NCBI RefSeq assembly: GCF_014750655.1
Contig: NZ_JABBXD010000012.1
Location: 42,347 to 106,346 of the forward strand
DNA length: 64,000 nucleotides
DNA from: Salinimonas profundi
GTDB taxonomy: Bacteria > Pseudomonadota > Gammaproteobacteria > Enterobacterales > Alteromonadaceae
Direction: 5' to 3'
Position numbers and translations under genes: made by a program. Below the pieces are notes generated by a model that saw nothing but the letters and a program-made list of their open reading frames with translations, had not been told where the DNA came from and made no database searches. This document shows positions 56,359 through 64,000 of this stretch, piece after piece. The first letter of the stretch is position 1. Each line of letters begins with the position of its first letter.

Positions 56359-58950
56359 ATGCGTTTAGACAGATTTACCAGTAAATTTCAGATAGCCATC
56401 TCGGATGCGCAGTCGCTCGCACTGGGCAGAGACCATCAGTTCATCGAGCCCGTTCACTTAATGACAGCCATGCTGAACCAGCAGGGCGGCTCTGTACGTC
56501 CGCTGCTTGATCAGGCCAGTATCAATGTTAATGCACTACGCTCAGCACTTAGCGAAGCTATCGAACGCCTTCCCAGAGTAGAAGGGGTTGGGGGCGATAT
56601 TCAGTTAAGTAAGGAAACCGGCATCCTGTTGAATCTTTGCGATAAGATTGCACAGCAGCGCAAGGATGAATACATCACTTCAGAAATGTTTGTGCTGGCT
56701 GCACTGGATGATAAAGGGCGTCTGGGCAGTATTCTCAAAGAGCTGAACCTCACAAAGGCAAAAATAGAAAAAGCCATTGATACGATGCGCGGCGGACAGA
56801 AAGTCACTGACCCGAATGCCGAAGATGTCCGCCAGGCCCTTGAAAAATACACCACGGATCTAACCGAAAGAGCAGAGCAGGGTAAGCTTGATCCGGTTAT
56901 CGGTCGTGATGATGAGATCCGTCGGACTGTACAGGTCCTGCAGCGCCGTACCAAAAATAATCCGGTATTAATTGGTGAGCCGGGTGTAGGTAAAACCGCT
57001 ATTGTTGAGGGGCTTGCGCAGCGAATTATCAACGGTGAGGTCCCTGAGGGACTAAAAGATAAGCGTGTGTTATCCCTGGATATGGGCGCGCTGGTGGCCG
57101 GCGCCAAATATCGCGGCGAGTTTGAGGAACGATTAAAAGCGGTCCTGAATGAACTGGCTAAAGAAGAAGGCCGGGTGATTCTGTTTATTGATGAGCTGCA
57201 TACCATGGTTGGGGCCGGTAAATCCGATGGCGCAATGGATGCCGGAAATATGCTCAAGCCTGCGCTGGCTCGCGGTGAGTTGCATTGCGTCGGGGCAACG
57301 ACGCTGGATGAATACCGTCAGTACATCGAAAAGGATGCAGCTTTAGAGCGTCGGTTCCAGAAAGTGCTGGTGGATGAGCCTTCTGTTGAGGATACCATCG
57401 CCATCTTACGTGGGCTGAAAGAACGCTATGAGCTGCATCATTCGGTAGATATTACTGATCCTGCGATCGTTGCTGCCGCAAGTTTATCGCATCGCTATAT
57501 CAGTGACCGCCAGTTGCCCGATAAGGCCATTGATCTTATTGACGAAGCGGCATCAAGTATACGCCTGCAGATAGATTCAAAGCCAGAGGATATGGACAGG
57601 TTAGAGCGCAGAATTATACAGCTTAAACTTGAAGAGCAGGCACTTGCCAAGGAAACGGACGATGCCAGTCATAAGCGCCTTGAAATGATCGAACTGGAGC
57701 GCGAGCAGGCCGAACAGAAGTACGCTGAACTTGATAGCATCTGGAAAGAAGAAAAAGAAGCAATGCAGGGTACCCAGAGCATAAAGTCAGAGCTGGAACA
57801 GGCGAAGCTTGATTTGGAAATTGCGCGCAGAGCATCAGACTTAAACCGAATGTCTGAACTGCAATACGGTCGCATTCCTGAGCTTGAAATGAAGTTGGAA
57901 AAAGCATCAGAAAATGAGACGCGCGAAACATCGCTGCTAAAAAATAAAGTGACTGACGCTGAGATTGCGGATGTATTGTCTCGCTGGACGGGCATTCCGG
58001 TATCCAGAATGCTCGAAGGCGAGCGTGAAAAACTCCTGCGTATGGAGGATGCTCTGCATAAACGTGTAGTGGGTCAAAGCGAAGCTGTGACCGCGGTGTC
58101 CAATGCTATCAGGCGTTCACGGGCAGGGCTTGCCGATCCCGACAGACCCATTGGCTCATTCCTGTTCTTAGGGCCGACGGGTGTAGGTAAGACCGAGTTG
58201 TGCAAAGCACTGGCGGGATTTATGTTCGATACCGAAAATGCCATGGTGCGTATCGACATGTCTGAGTTTATGGAGAAGCACTCGGTGTCCAGACTGGTGG
58301 GCGCACCACCCGGATATGTGGGTTATGAGGAGGGGGGCTATCTGACTGAAGCGGTCAGACGCAAACCTTATTCGGTCATTCTGCTGGATGAGGTGGAAAA
58401 GGCGCATCCGGATGTATTTAACATTCTGCTTCAGGTTTTAGACGATGGCAGACTCACCGATGGTCAGGGGCGCACTGTTGATTTCAAAAACACGGTTGTC
58501 ATCATGACCTCGAATCTGGGCTCGGACATCATTCAGGATAAACATTCACAAAGTCAGTATGACGAGATGAAATCAATGGTGATGAATGTGGTGGGTCAGC
58601 ATTTCAGGCCTGAGTTTATTAACCGTGTCGATGATATTGTGGTGTTTCATCCGTTGGGCAAAGAGGAAATCAAGTCGATTGCCAAAATTCAGCTGGCGTC
58701 ATTGCGTGCCCGGTTAGCAGATAAAGGGTTTAAACTGGAATTGTCCGGTTCGGCAATGGACAAGCTAGCCGAGGCAGGATTCGATCCGGTATTCGGCGCG
58801 CGACCACTGAAAAGGGCTATTCAGACACAGATTGAAAACCCGCTGGCGCAGGAGCTGTTATCTGGAAACATGGTTCCGGATTCGACCATTCGAATTGACG
58901 AGGATGATGGCCAAATTGTTATTCTGAAACCAGAGTCAAACATACATTAG
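56359..58950 (+). CDS. clpB: ATP-dependent chaperone ClpB
   Basis: 863 residues from the ATG at 56359 ([13 protein letters not shown]), the start shared with E. coli; the frame extends 20 codons more without family similarity. Two AAA+ modules with GEPGVGKTA and GPTGVGKTE, and a middle coiled coil. ClpB dissolves aggregates with DnaK. A sigma-32-like promoter precedes it and a terminator follows. Confidence 0.96.
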   Translation: MRLDRFTSKFQIAISDAQSLALGRDHQFIEPVHLMTAMLNQQGGSVRPLLDQASINVNALRSALSEAIERLPRVEGVGGDIQLSKETGILLNLCDKIAQQRKDEYITSEMFVLAALDDKGRLGSILKELNLTKAKIEKAIDTMRGGQKVTDPNAEDVRQALEKYTTDLTERAEQGKLDPVIGRDDEIRRTVQVLQRRTKNNPVLIGEPGVGKTAIVEGLAQRIINGEVPEGLKDKRVLSLDMGALVAGAKYRGEFEERLKAVLNELAKEEGRVILFIDELHTMVGAGKSDGAMDAGNMLKPALARGELHCVGATTLDEYRQYIEKDAALERRFQKVLVDEPSVEDTIAILRGLKERYELHHSVDITDPAIVAAASLSHRYISDRQLPDKAIDLIDEAASSIRLQIDSKPEDMDRLERRIIQLKLEEQALAKETDDASHKRLEMIELEREQAEQKYAELDSIWKEEKEAMQGTQSIKSELEQAKLDLEIARRASDLNRMSELQYGRIPELEMKLEKASENETRETSLLKNKVTDAEIADVLSRWTGIPVSRMLEGEREKLLRMEDALHKRVVGQSEAVTAVSNAIRRSRAGLADPDRPIGSFLFLGPTGVGKTELCKALAGFMFDTENAMVRIDMSEFMEKHSVSRLVGAPPGYVGYEEGGYLTEAVRRKPYSVILLDEVEKAHPDVFNILLQVLDDGRLTDGQGRTVDFKNTVVIMTSNLGSDIIQDKHSQSQYDEMKSMVMNVVGQHFRPEFINRVDDIVVFHPLGKEEIKSIAKIQLASLRARLADKGFKLELSGSAMDKLAEAGFDPVFGARPLKRAIQTQIENPLAQELLSGNMVPDSTIRIDEDDGQIVILKPESNIH

Positions 58951-58963
58951 TTATGATGTTAAA

Positions 58964-58989
58964 AAAGGAGGCGGGCGCCTCCTTTCTTA
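58964..58989 (+). terminator. Terminator after clpB
   Basis: AAAGGAGGCG and CGCCTCCTTT form a 10-bp stem with a 2-base loop, followed by a short T-rich stretch, between the convergent clpB and the TPR gene. Confidence 0.8.
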
Positions 58990-61764
58990 TAATGACTGCA
59001 TTAAAGCCTGCGCATCCGGTTGTTCCCTGAACGACTTATCCAATGTTTGGTGTTTAGTCAGAATTGCGCGCGCTTCCTCTGGTCGGCCAAGTTTATTAAG
59101 GGTGTAGGCAATGTGATATTGCACGCTTGGATCTGAGGCGTCCAGTGTATATGCCTGACGAAGCAGACTCAGGCCTTCTTGATAATCCTCACCCAGAGAC
59201 AGAAGCCAGCCTTTTGTATCCATCAATGCTGCAGAACGCGGTGCTTTTTCAAGGGCAGTATCAATCAGTTTCAGTGCTTTAGGGAGGTCGTTGACTGCGT
59301 AAATATTAGCTAAATTGTTCAGTACAAAAGGTCTGTTTTCAAATTCATCATCGCTCAGCAACTGGTTATAGACTTTCTCAGCACGGGTAAAGTCTGTATC
59401 AATATAATAAAGATCGGCCAGTAGGTGTCGCTGAAAGGTATCTCCGCTTTCTTCAAAGGCAGTCAGGTATTCTATCAATTCGCCACGGCCTGTACCGGTG
59501 CGGGCCAGTTCAAAGGCTTTAATTAATGCCATCCTGAAAGATGGCGCTCGATCTAACGCTGTCATGTAATGTGAGAATCCCTGTTGCAGCTGATTATCAG
59601 CCACGGCAAGATCCCCTCGAAGCATCGCCAGATTCGCTGTTTTACCAAATTGATTAGCAAATTCTGTAATAGCCGGCTGAGCTTGCTCAAGATGATTTTG
59701 CCGAATCAGAAATGAAATGTATTCCAGGTGAGGGCGGGGGGCCTTAGGCGCAAGCTTCATTGCCTGTTGCAAGGACTTTTCCGCGCCTGGGGCATCTCCC
59801 GCCTGCTCCTGTTGCTCCGCTAACTGCAATAATTTTTCAGGTTGTTGTGCCCACAGCGCGTAAACCATATTCAATTGTGACTGCGCCTCGTTCACTTTCC
59901 CCATTTCGTTGAGCACAGACGCTTTTTGTAAATGAAAGTCCGGTGATAAACGGTCAATGCTGAGCAATGCGTTAATTTCACTCAGTGCAGCGTTTAACTT
60001 ACCCTGTCGCGAATATAGTGACGCAAGTAATTGTCTGGGGGTGGGGTTACGACTTTCCAGCGTTTTAGCTGCCAACAAATGATCCGTCGCACTCTCTATG
60101 TTGTCATGAGCGATGTAGATTTGTGCGGCCAGGATACGGGCGGGGACGTTTGTTTTGTCGATCTTTACAGCTTGCTCAATGGCTTCTGTGCTGGATGACC
60201 AATCCTCTTTAAACAAACTTATTCTGGCTTTGGCAATCAGGCCGGCAACATTGTCAGGATCAGCACGAAGCAGTTTATCAACAGCTTTATCTGCCTCATC
60301 CATACTATTATTGCGAATCAATAAATCGCTGACCAGGGCCTGATGCGCGAGGCTTTCAGGGTGTTTTTGAAGAAGCGACTTAGCAAGTCCAAGTGCTTTT
60401 GCATATTCTTCCTGCTCACTGAATAACGCAATATTAAGGCGTACCACTTCTTCGTTGTCAGAGCCGGCAAGCTCGGTCGCCAGCATTTTGCGAGCCTGGT
60501 CTAATTCTTTATCGTGTAATAACAGTTTAACTTTTAAAATTGCAAAGTTTTCCTGACCTTTATACCTGGCGGCCAGTGCGGGTAAAATCTGATTACACTT
60601 AAAAGGCTTATCCATAGCCAGGTTCAGTTCACAATACAACCGCGCCAGAGGAAGATGCGAGATGACGGTTTCCTCATACTTGTCGAGTAAGTTAGAGGCA
60701 TCCTTATAATTGCTGTTTTTTATCATTGCATCAGCCAGCATACTGAGCTGTTCCGGCGATGCGTCGCGTTTACCCACATATCGGTAAAGTTCCGTGCTCG
60801 CCAGACTGTAATTTTTATTGAGATAAGCCACGATTCCGGCAATCAGGCTTAGCTCTATGCGCTCATTCAATTGCTTCTCTGTTAGCAAACTGAGTTTATC
60901 AGTGAGCGACTTCAGTATTTTATCTGCTTCAGAATGGTGTTGGGTCAGCGCCAGTATGCGAGCTTTGATTAACTGGTTTTGAATATCGCCGGGGGTCTGC
61001 TTTTCAATTTCATCGATAATGGTAGATGCTTCGTCGAACTGGCCATTTTCCGCCAGAGCGCCAGCATACGCTCGCATGGCTGCCGGATTTTCAGGTGCCT
61101 GTTCATAGGCTTTAGCGAATAGGGAGAGTGCATCTTTGCCCTGTGCAGCATAAAGTTTGGCCTGGGTAATCAATGTCAGTGGCTCACTATCGCTAATGGA
61201 TAACGAGCGCCGGACTAGTTTGTGGGCGGCTGCAAGTTCGTTCTGATCCAGTAATAAGTTGGCCTGCGCATTTAATAGTGGCACTACATGCGGATAAGTC
61301 CTGAGTGCTTGTGTATACAGTGACCGTGCTTTATCTAATTGATTAAGTCTTATATAGGCAGTACCGGCTGCCAGTGTTACCGATATTTCCGCATCCCCGG
61401 ATAATTTGTGACGCTTCAGCATCACAAAAATTTTCTCATACAAGCCTTCGCGCAAATAAGCGCGGGATAAAGCCGGCAGCACGAGGTTTTTGTCACCGCC
61501 AGCAAGTAACACTTCTTCGAATTCTTCAATGGCTTCTTTGGTGTAACCGTCCAGAAGCAGAATACGGCCCATCAGCAGTTTAGCGGGCAGGTGATCAGGG
61601 GCTGCTTTAAGTACGTGCTTTAGCGTCAGGTATGCGCTTTGAACCTCGCCGGTGTTAAAGGCAGTTAAGGCCTTATCATACGAAGCGGACTGCGGTGTGG
61701 CATTGGCTATCGAGCCACCTAAAAGCAACATACTAAGAATACTGGCTTTGACTGATGATTTCAC
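58987..61764 (-). CDS. PrsT-like PEP-CTERM system TPR protein
   Basis: 925 residues, nearly all TPR repeats (for example LTAFNTGEVQSAYLTLKHVL in repeat 1 and the pairs that follow). N-terminal signal peptide with ANA-TPQ cleavage, so secreted or periplasmic. Long TPR proteins of this size beside PEP-CTERM genes are the PrsT type (PEP-CTERM system TPR-repeat lipoprotein). The usual lipobox Cys is absent here. The C-terminal part from about 600 is also TPR-like. Function in extracellular polymer export is suggested for the family, not proved here. Confidence 0.75.
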   Translation of the reverse strand: MKSSVKASILSMLLLGGSIANATPQSASYDKALTAFNTGEVQSAYLTLKHVLKAAPDHLPAKLLMGRILLLDGYTKEAIEEFEEVLLAGGDKNLVLPALSRAYLREGLYEKIFVMLKRHKLSGDAEISVTLAAGTAYIRLNQLDKARSLYTQALRTYPHVVPLLNAQANLLLDQNELAAAHKLVRRSLSISDSEPLTLITQAKLYAAQGKDALSLFAKAYEQAPENPAAMRAYAGALAENGQFDEASTIIDEIEKQTPGDIQNQLIKARILALTQHHSEADKILKSLTDKLSLLTEKQLNERIELSLIAGIVAYLNKNYSLASTELYRYVGKRDASPEQLSMLADAMIKNSNYKDASNLLDKYEETVISHLPLARLYCELNLAMDKPFKCNQILPALAARYKGQENFAILKVKLLLHDKELDQARKMLATELAGSDNEEVVRLNIALFSEQEEYAKALGLAKSLLQKHPESLAHQALVSDLLIRNNSMDEADKAVDKLLRADPDNVAGLIAKARISLFKEDWSSSTEAIEQAVKIDKTNVPARILAAQIYIAHDNIESATDHLLAAKTLESRNPTPRQLLASLYSRQGKLNAALSEINALLSIDRLSPDFHLQKASVLNEMGKVNEAQSQLNMVYALWAQQPEKLLQLAEQQEQAGDAPGAEKSLQQAMKLAPKAPRPHLEYISFLIRQNHLEQAQPAITEFANQFGKTANLAMLRGDLAVADNQLQQGFSHYMTALDRAPSFRMALIKAFELARTGTGRGELIEYLTAFEESGDTFQRHLLADLYYIDTDFTRAEKVYNQLLSDDEFENRPFVLNNLANIYAVNDLPKALKLIDTALEKAPRSAALMDTKGWLLSLGEDYQEGLSLLRQAYTLDASDPSVQYHIAYTLNKLGRPEEARAILTKHQTLDKSFREQPDAQALMQSL

Positions 61765-61810
61765 AATGCTCTCGTTTTACTGATTAATAGATATAACAGA
61801 TAGTCTACAC

Positions 61811-61840
61811 AAAAAAGCCCCTGCGACGAGGGGCTTTCTT
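61811..61840 (-). terminator. Terminator after the PEP-CTERM gene
   Basis: On the minus strand AAAGCCCCT and AGGGGCTTT pair over a 6-base loop, followed by TTTTTTG. It separates the PEP-CTERM gene from the TPR gene, so the two need separate promoters. Confidence 0.8.
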
Positions 61841-61854
61841 ACTGATTTTATTCG

Positions 61855-62583
61855 TTAATGACGACGTTTCAATGCTACCAGCCCTAACAGCGCAAAAAGA
61901 AAGGCGGATGCGGGTGCCGGAACATTAGCTGACGGTGCGTAATGCGTCGTCAGACTAACCAGCTTCATGTAGTCTCGATGTTGAGTCCATGCGCTGTCAC
62001 CACCAAAATTCGCGTTGTATGCACCGATGAGCCAGTACTTGGCTTCTGTCGCAACGCTGGAAAAGCTTAACGTATTCGAATTACTGAACTCAGTATTAGA
62101 AAAGCTTTTGGTGAAGATCGCCTGGCTGGCAACATTCGCCCATGTATTACCCGTTAATAATGGGATAGAGTGAAATGCCGCGATCGATAGGTCGTGATCG
62201 TTTTGTGTATAACCCAGGCTTAGTCCACTTACGCTAACCGAATCGTCAAAAGAAAACAGCAGCATATCGGTGCTATAAGCATTGTCGATATAGTGACTGT
62301 CTTTATTCCGACCTTTCTGAATTTTATTGCTGTTTAATAATCCCCATTCATTGGCGCCTATCTTCGAGGCTTCAATTTCGCCGGTATCAGTGCCTGACCA
62401 GGCAGTAATGTTTAGCGTCTGATTATTTTGAGTGGTGGTTATCTGATTTCCGAAACCTTGATTATCATAGGATAACTCTGATTTGTAAGGGTTGAAGTTC
62501 CAGATGGTATCTGCGGCCATAACCTGTGAGGGTACAAAGGTGACTGAGCAAATCAGAGCAACGTTTTTTATAAATTTATTCAT
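61855..62583 (-). CDS. PEP-CTERM sorting-domain protein
   Basis: 242 residues from the ATG at 62583. Signal peptide (MNKFIKNVALICSVTFVPSQVMA), a beta-rich body, and a C-terminal sorting tail VPAPASAFLFALLGLVALKRRH: a Pro-rich motif (PAP variant of PEP), a hydrophobic helix and a basic end. Such tails are cut by exosortase. The body has no known domain. No exosortase gene is in the window. Confidence 0.8.
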   Translation of the reverse strand: MNKFIKNVALICSVTFVPSQVMAADTIWNFNPYKSELSYDNQGFGNQITTTQNNQTLNITAWSGTDTGEIEASKIGANEWGLLNSNKIQKGRNKDSHYIDNAYSTDMLLFSFDDSVSVSGLSLGYTQNDHDLSIAAFHSIPLLTGNTWANVASQAIFTKSFSNTEFSNSNTLSFSSVATEAKYWLIGAYNANFGGDSAWTQHRDYMKLVSLTTHYAPSANVPAPASAFLFALLGLVALKRRH

Positions 62584-62853
62584 CGTTTTTTTCCGAACAT
62601 AAGCGCGCAAATAGTGTGGGTGACTTCCCGAATTAAATGTCATTCAACTACCGGTATACCAAAATGATGAAGTTTACTGCTGATATCCCAGTGTGGCAGG
62701 TTTTATCTTAAGTTACCTTTTGAGCTAATACAGCAAATTGAGTGTATGTACTGTTATACCTGGTTATAAAATAACAGGGCGGACATTTCACTATCCCGAG
62801 TGCCCTGATATATGAAATACTATGTATATTAGTCTTTTGAATAATGAGGAAAT

Positions 62854-63663
62854 ATGTCCCAAAGCAAGCGTAAGGGAATTTATCTGCTTCCCAACTTACT
62901 GACAACAGCTGGTTTATTTTCTGGCTTTTTCGCTGTTGTGTCTTCAATGAACGGACGCTTCGAAGCAGCCGCTGTAGCAATATTTGTTGCGATGATTTTT
63001 GATGGCCTGGATGGGCGTGTAGCACGGATGACAAACACGCAGAGTGACTTTGGTGCAGAGTACGATTCCATGGCTGACATGGTTTCCTTCGGTATGGCGC
63101 CTGCTTTGGTTGCCTATAACTGGGGACTAAGCGGCATGGGTAAACTGGGTTGGCTGGCTGCATTTATTTACGTTGCAGGTGCAGCGCTGCGTCTGGCCCG
63201 GTTCAATACTCAGGTCGGTATTGCTGATAAGCGTTTCTTTCAGGGCTTAGCAAGTCCTTCCGCTGCCGCTCTGGTGTCTGGACTTGTATGGGTAGGCGTT
63301 GAATACGGCGCTAACGGAGACGATTACGGTTTAGTGGTTGCTTTTATTACCTCTGCTGCGGGTCTGTTGATGGTCAGTAACTTTAAGTATAACTCCTTCA
63401 AAGAGGTAAACTGGCACGGCAAAGTCCCTTTTGTAGCGATTTTGATTATTCTCATGGTGTTTGTCATTGTTGCAACCGAGCCGGCCCTGGTCTTGTTTAT
63501 TGTATTTGCGCTTTACGCATTGGCCGGTCCGATTAATACATTCAGGACGGTGGATAAGATGACATTGGATGATGTTGTCGGTGATCACGAAGAGGCCGAT
63601 GCGGATTTTAACGAAGACAGCGAAGACGAGACGAGCAGAAAACGCACTGATAAACAGGAATAA
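62854..63663 (+). CDS. pssA: CDP-diacylglycerol-serine O-phosphatidyltransferase
   Basis: 269 residues. CDP-alcohol phosphatidyltransferase motif DGLDGRVARMTNTQSDFGAEYDSMADM (in parts: DGLDGRVAR and GAEYDSMAD) at about 49-75, and six to eight membrane helices. It makes phosphatidylserine for phosphatidylethanolamine. The acidic C-terminal tail (about 245-269) is not part of the enzyme core. A terminator follows. Confidence 0.93.
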   Translation: MSQSKRKGIYLLPNLLTTAGLFSGFFAVVSSMNGRFEAAAVAIFVAMIFDGLDGRVARMTNTQSDFGAEYDSMADMVSFGMAPALVAYNWGLSGMGKLGWLAAFIYVAGAALRLARFNTQVGIADKRFFQGLASPSAAALVSGLVWVGVEYGANGDDYGLVVAFITSAAGLLMVSNFKYNSFKEVNWHGKVPFVAILIILMVFVIVATEPALVLFIVFALYALAGPINTFRTVDKMTLDDVVGDHEEADADFNEDSEDETSRKRTDKQE

Positions 63664-63687
63664 AGTCGTTTATTACTCGAATTGATT

Positions 63688-63716
63688 AAAAGGTGCTCAG
63701 TTGAGCACCTTTTTTT
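63688..63716 (+). terminator. Terminator after pssA
   Basis: AAAAGGTGCTCA and TGAGCACCTTTT form a 12-bp stem with a 2-base loop, with a T run after it. Confidence 0.9.
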
Positions 63717-63819
63717 ATAAAAGAATGAAAAAGGGCTTGCGTTTAATTCTGCACTTTGTAGAATGCGCGCCTCTTCAACGAGCAACGACAGAAACATGGG
63801 TCAAGCGAGATGAAGAGAG

Positions 63820-63880
63820 TCAAAAGTTTTTAAGAAATTTTCAAGAAAATGATTGACAAAAAATGGATGCCAAGTATTAT
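63820..63880 (+). promoter_or_regulatory. rRNA-operon promoter with AT-rich UP element
   Basis: TTGACA at 63853-63858, a 16-base spacer and TATTAT at 63875-63880, with an A/T-rich region before -35 (63820-63852) and a GC-rich start region (GCATCCCGC) after -10, as in stringent rRNA promoters. The gap from 63721 to the promoter holds no gene. Confidence 0.75.
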
Positions 63881-64000
63881 ACGCATCCCGCTTGAGACAA
63901 GCCCTTAAGGCAAATCAAGCAACGTTCTTTAACAATTTATAACAAGACAATCTGTGTGGGCACTCGTTAAGAGTGTCAACCGACGATTCATAAAGTTTTT
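63881..64000 (+). other. Leader of an rRNA operon (5' end, continues past the window)
   Basis: The leader contains a boxA-like CGTTCTTTAACA at 63923-63934 followed by AATTTATAACAAGACAATCTGTGTGGGCACTCG (read in parts; AATCTGTGTGGGCACTCG is the typical stretch before 16S rRNA). The 16S gene itself begins outside the window. Confidence 0.75.

Noticed and set aside
56601..57257. Minus-strand open frame of 218 codons
   Set aside because: Antisense to clpB; Ser/Arg-rich, no start context.
62708..63163. Minus-strand open frame of 151 codons
   Set aside because: Overlaps pssA in antisense and has no recognisable feature.

Overview
The window reads as chromosomal DNA of a marine gammaproteobacterium of the Alteromonas type (order Alteromonadales). 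The grounds are its protein families and gene order: a sodium-driven flagellar stator pair (PomAB), a RibBX-type riboflavin enzyme, the ytjB-serB-PilZ-radA-PilZ block, a laminarinase-like GH16 enzyme, a TonB-dependent siderophore receptor, a PEP-CTERM protein beside a PrsT-like TPR protein, and a ChrR-type singlet-oxygen sigma system. Coding density is high, genes sit on both strands, and I see no phage, insertion sequence, CRISPR array or tRNA gene. About 54 protein genes are supported, with an rRNA-operon leader at the right edge. || Layout. 1-3.3 kb: end of ispH, then a type IV minor-pilin cluster (fimT, pilW-like, pilX-like, pilV-like leftward; pilE-like rightward). 3.5-9.7 kb: nadE-glnB, slyD and ygfZ leftward, sdhE-ygfX-MaoC protein, and nadB leftward. 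9.8-18.6 kb: a long rightward envelope-stress/translation block, rpoE-rseA-rseB-rseC, lepA-lepB-rnc-era, pdxH and a TatD hydrolase; a sigma-E-type promoter precedes rpoE. 18.5-26.6 kb: ytjB, serB, a large two-PilZ protein, radA, a small PilZ protein and ettA, on alternating strands with overlapping 3' ends. 26.8-35.2 kb: a lone lpxD, glyA, nrdR, the riboflavin genes ribD-ribE-ribBX-ribH, nusB, thiL, pgpA. 35.3-38.4 kb: dxs, ispA, xseB leftward (isoprenoid precursors). || 38.6-46.9 kb holds habitat-related functions: pomAB behind a sigma-28-like promoter; a Fur-box-preceded operon of TonB-dependent receptor, small membrane protein and PepSY membrane protein (iron-siderophore uptake and probably reduction); and a secreted multidomain GH16 glucanase whose promoter overlaps a LacI-type operator. 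|| 47.0-53.6 kb is the most interesting part. A leftward operon (NTF2-like, SDR, FAD oxidoreductase, DUF1365, cyclopropane-fatty-acid-synthase-like methyltransferase) faces a rightward LON-substrate-binding-domain gene followed by an ECF sigma factor and its ChrR zinc/cupin anti-sigma factor. Three upstream regions carry a similar element (GATC about 19-20 bases before TANTC), suggesting one sigma-controlled lipid-modification response to singlet oxygen or related photo-oxidative stress. || 53.6-64 kb: bamD, rluD, pgeF, clpB (with a heat-shock-type promoter), the PrsT-like/PEP-CTERM pair, pssA, and then a strong rRNA-type promoter and leader running off the end of the window. Limits: functions are assigned by reading motifs and recalling families; no database search was run.
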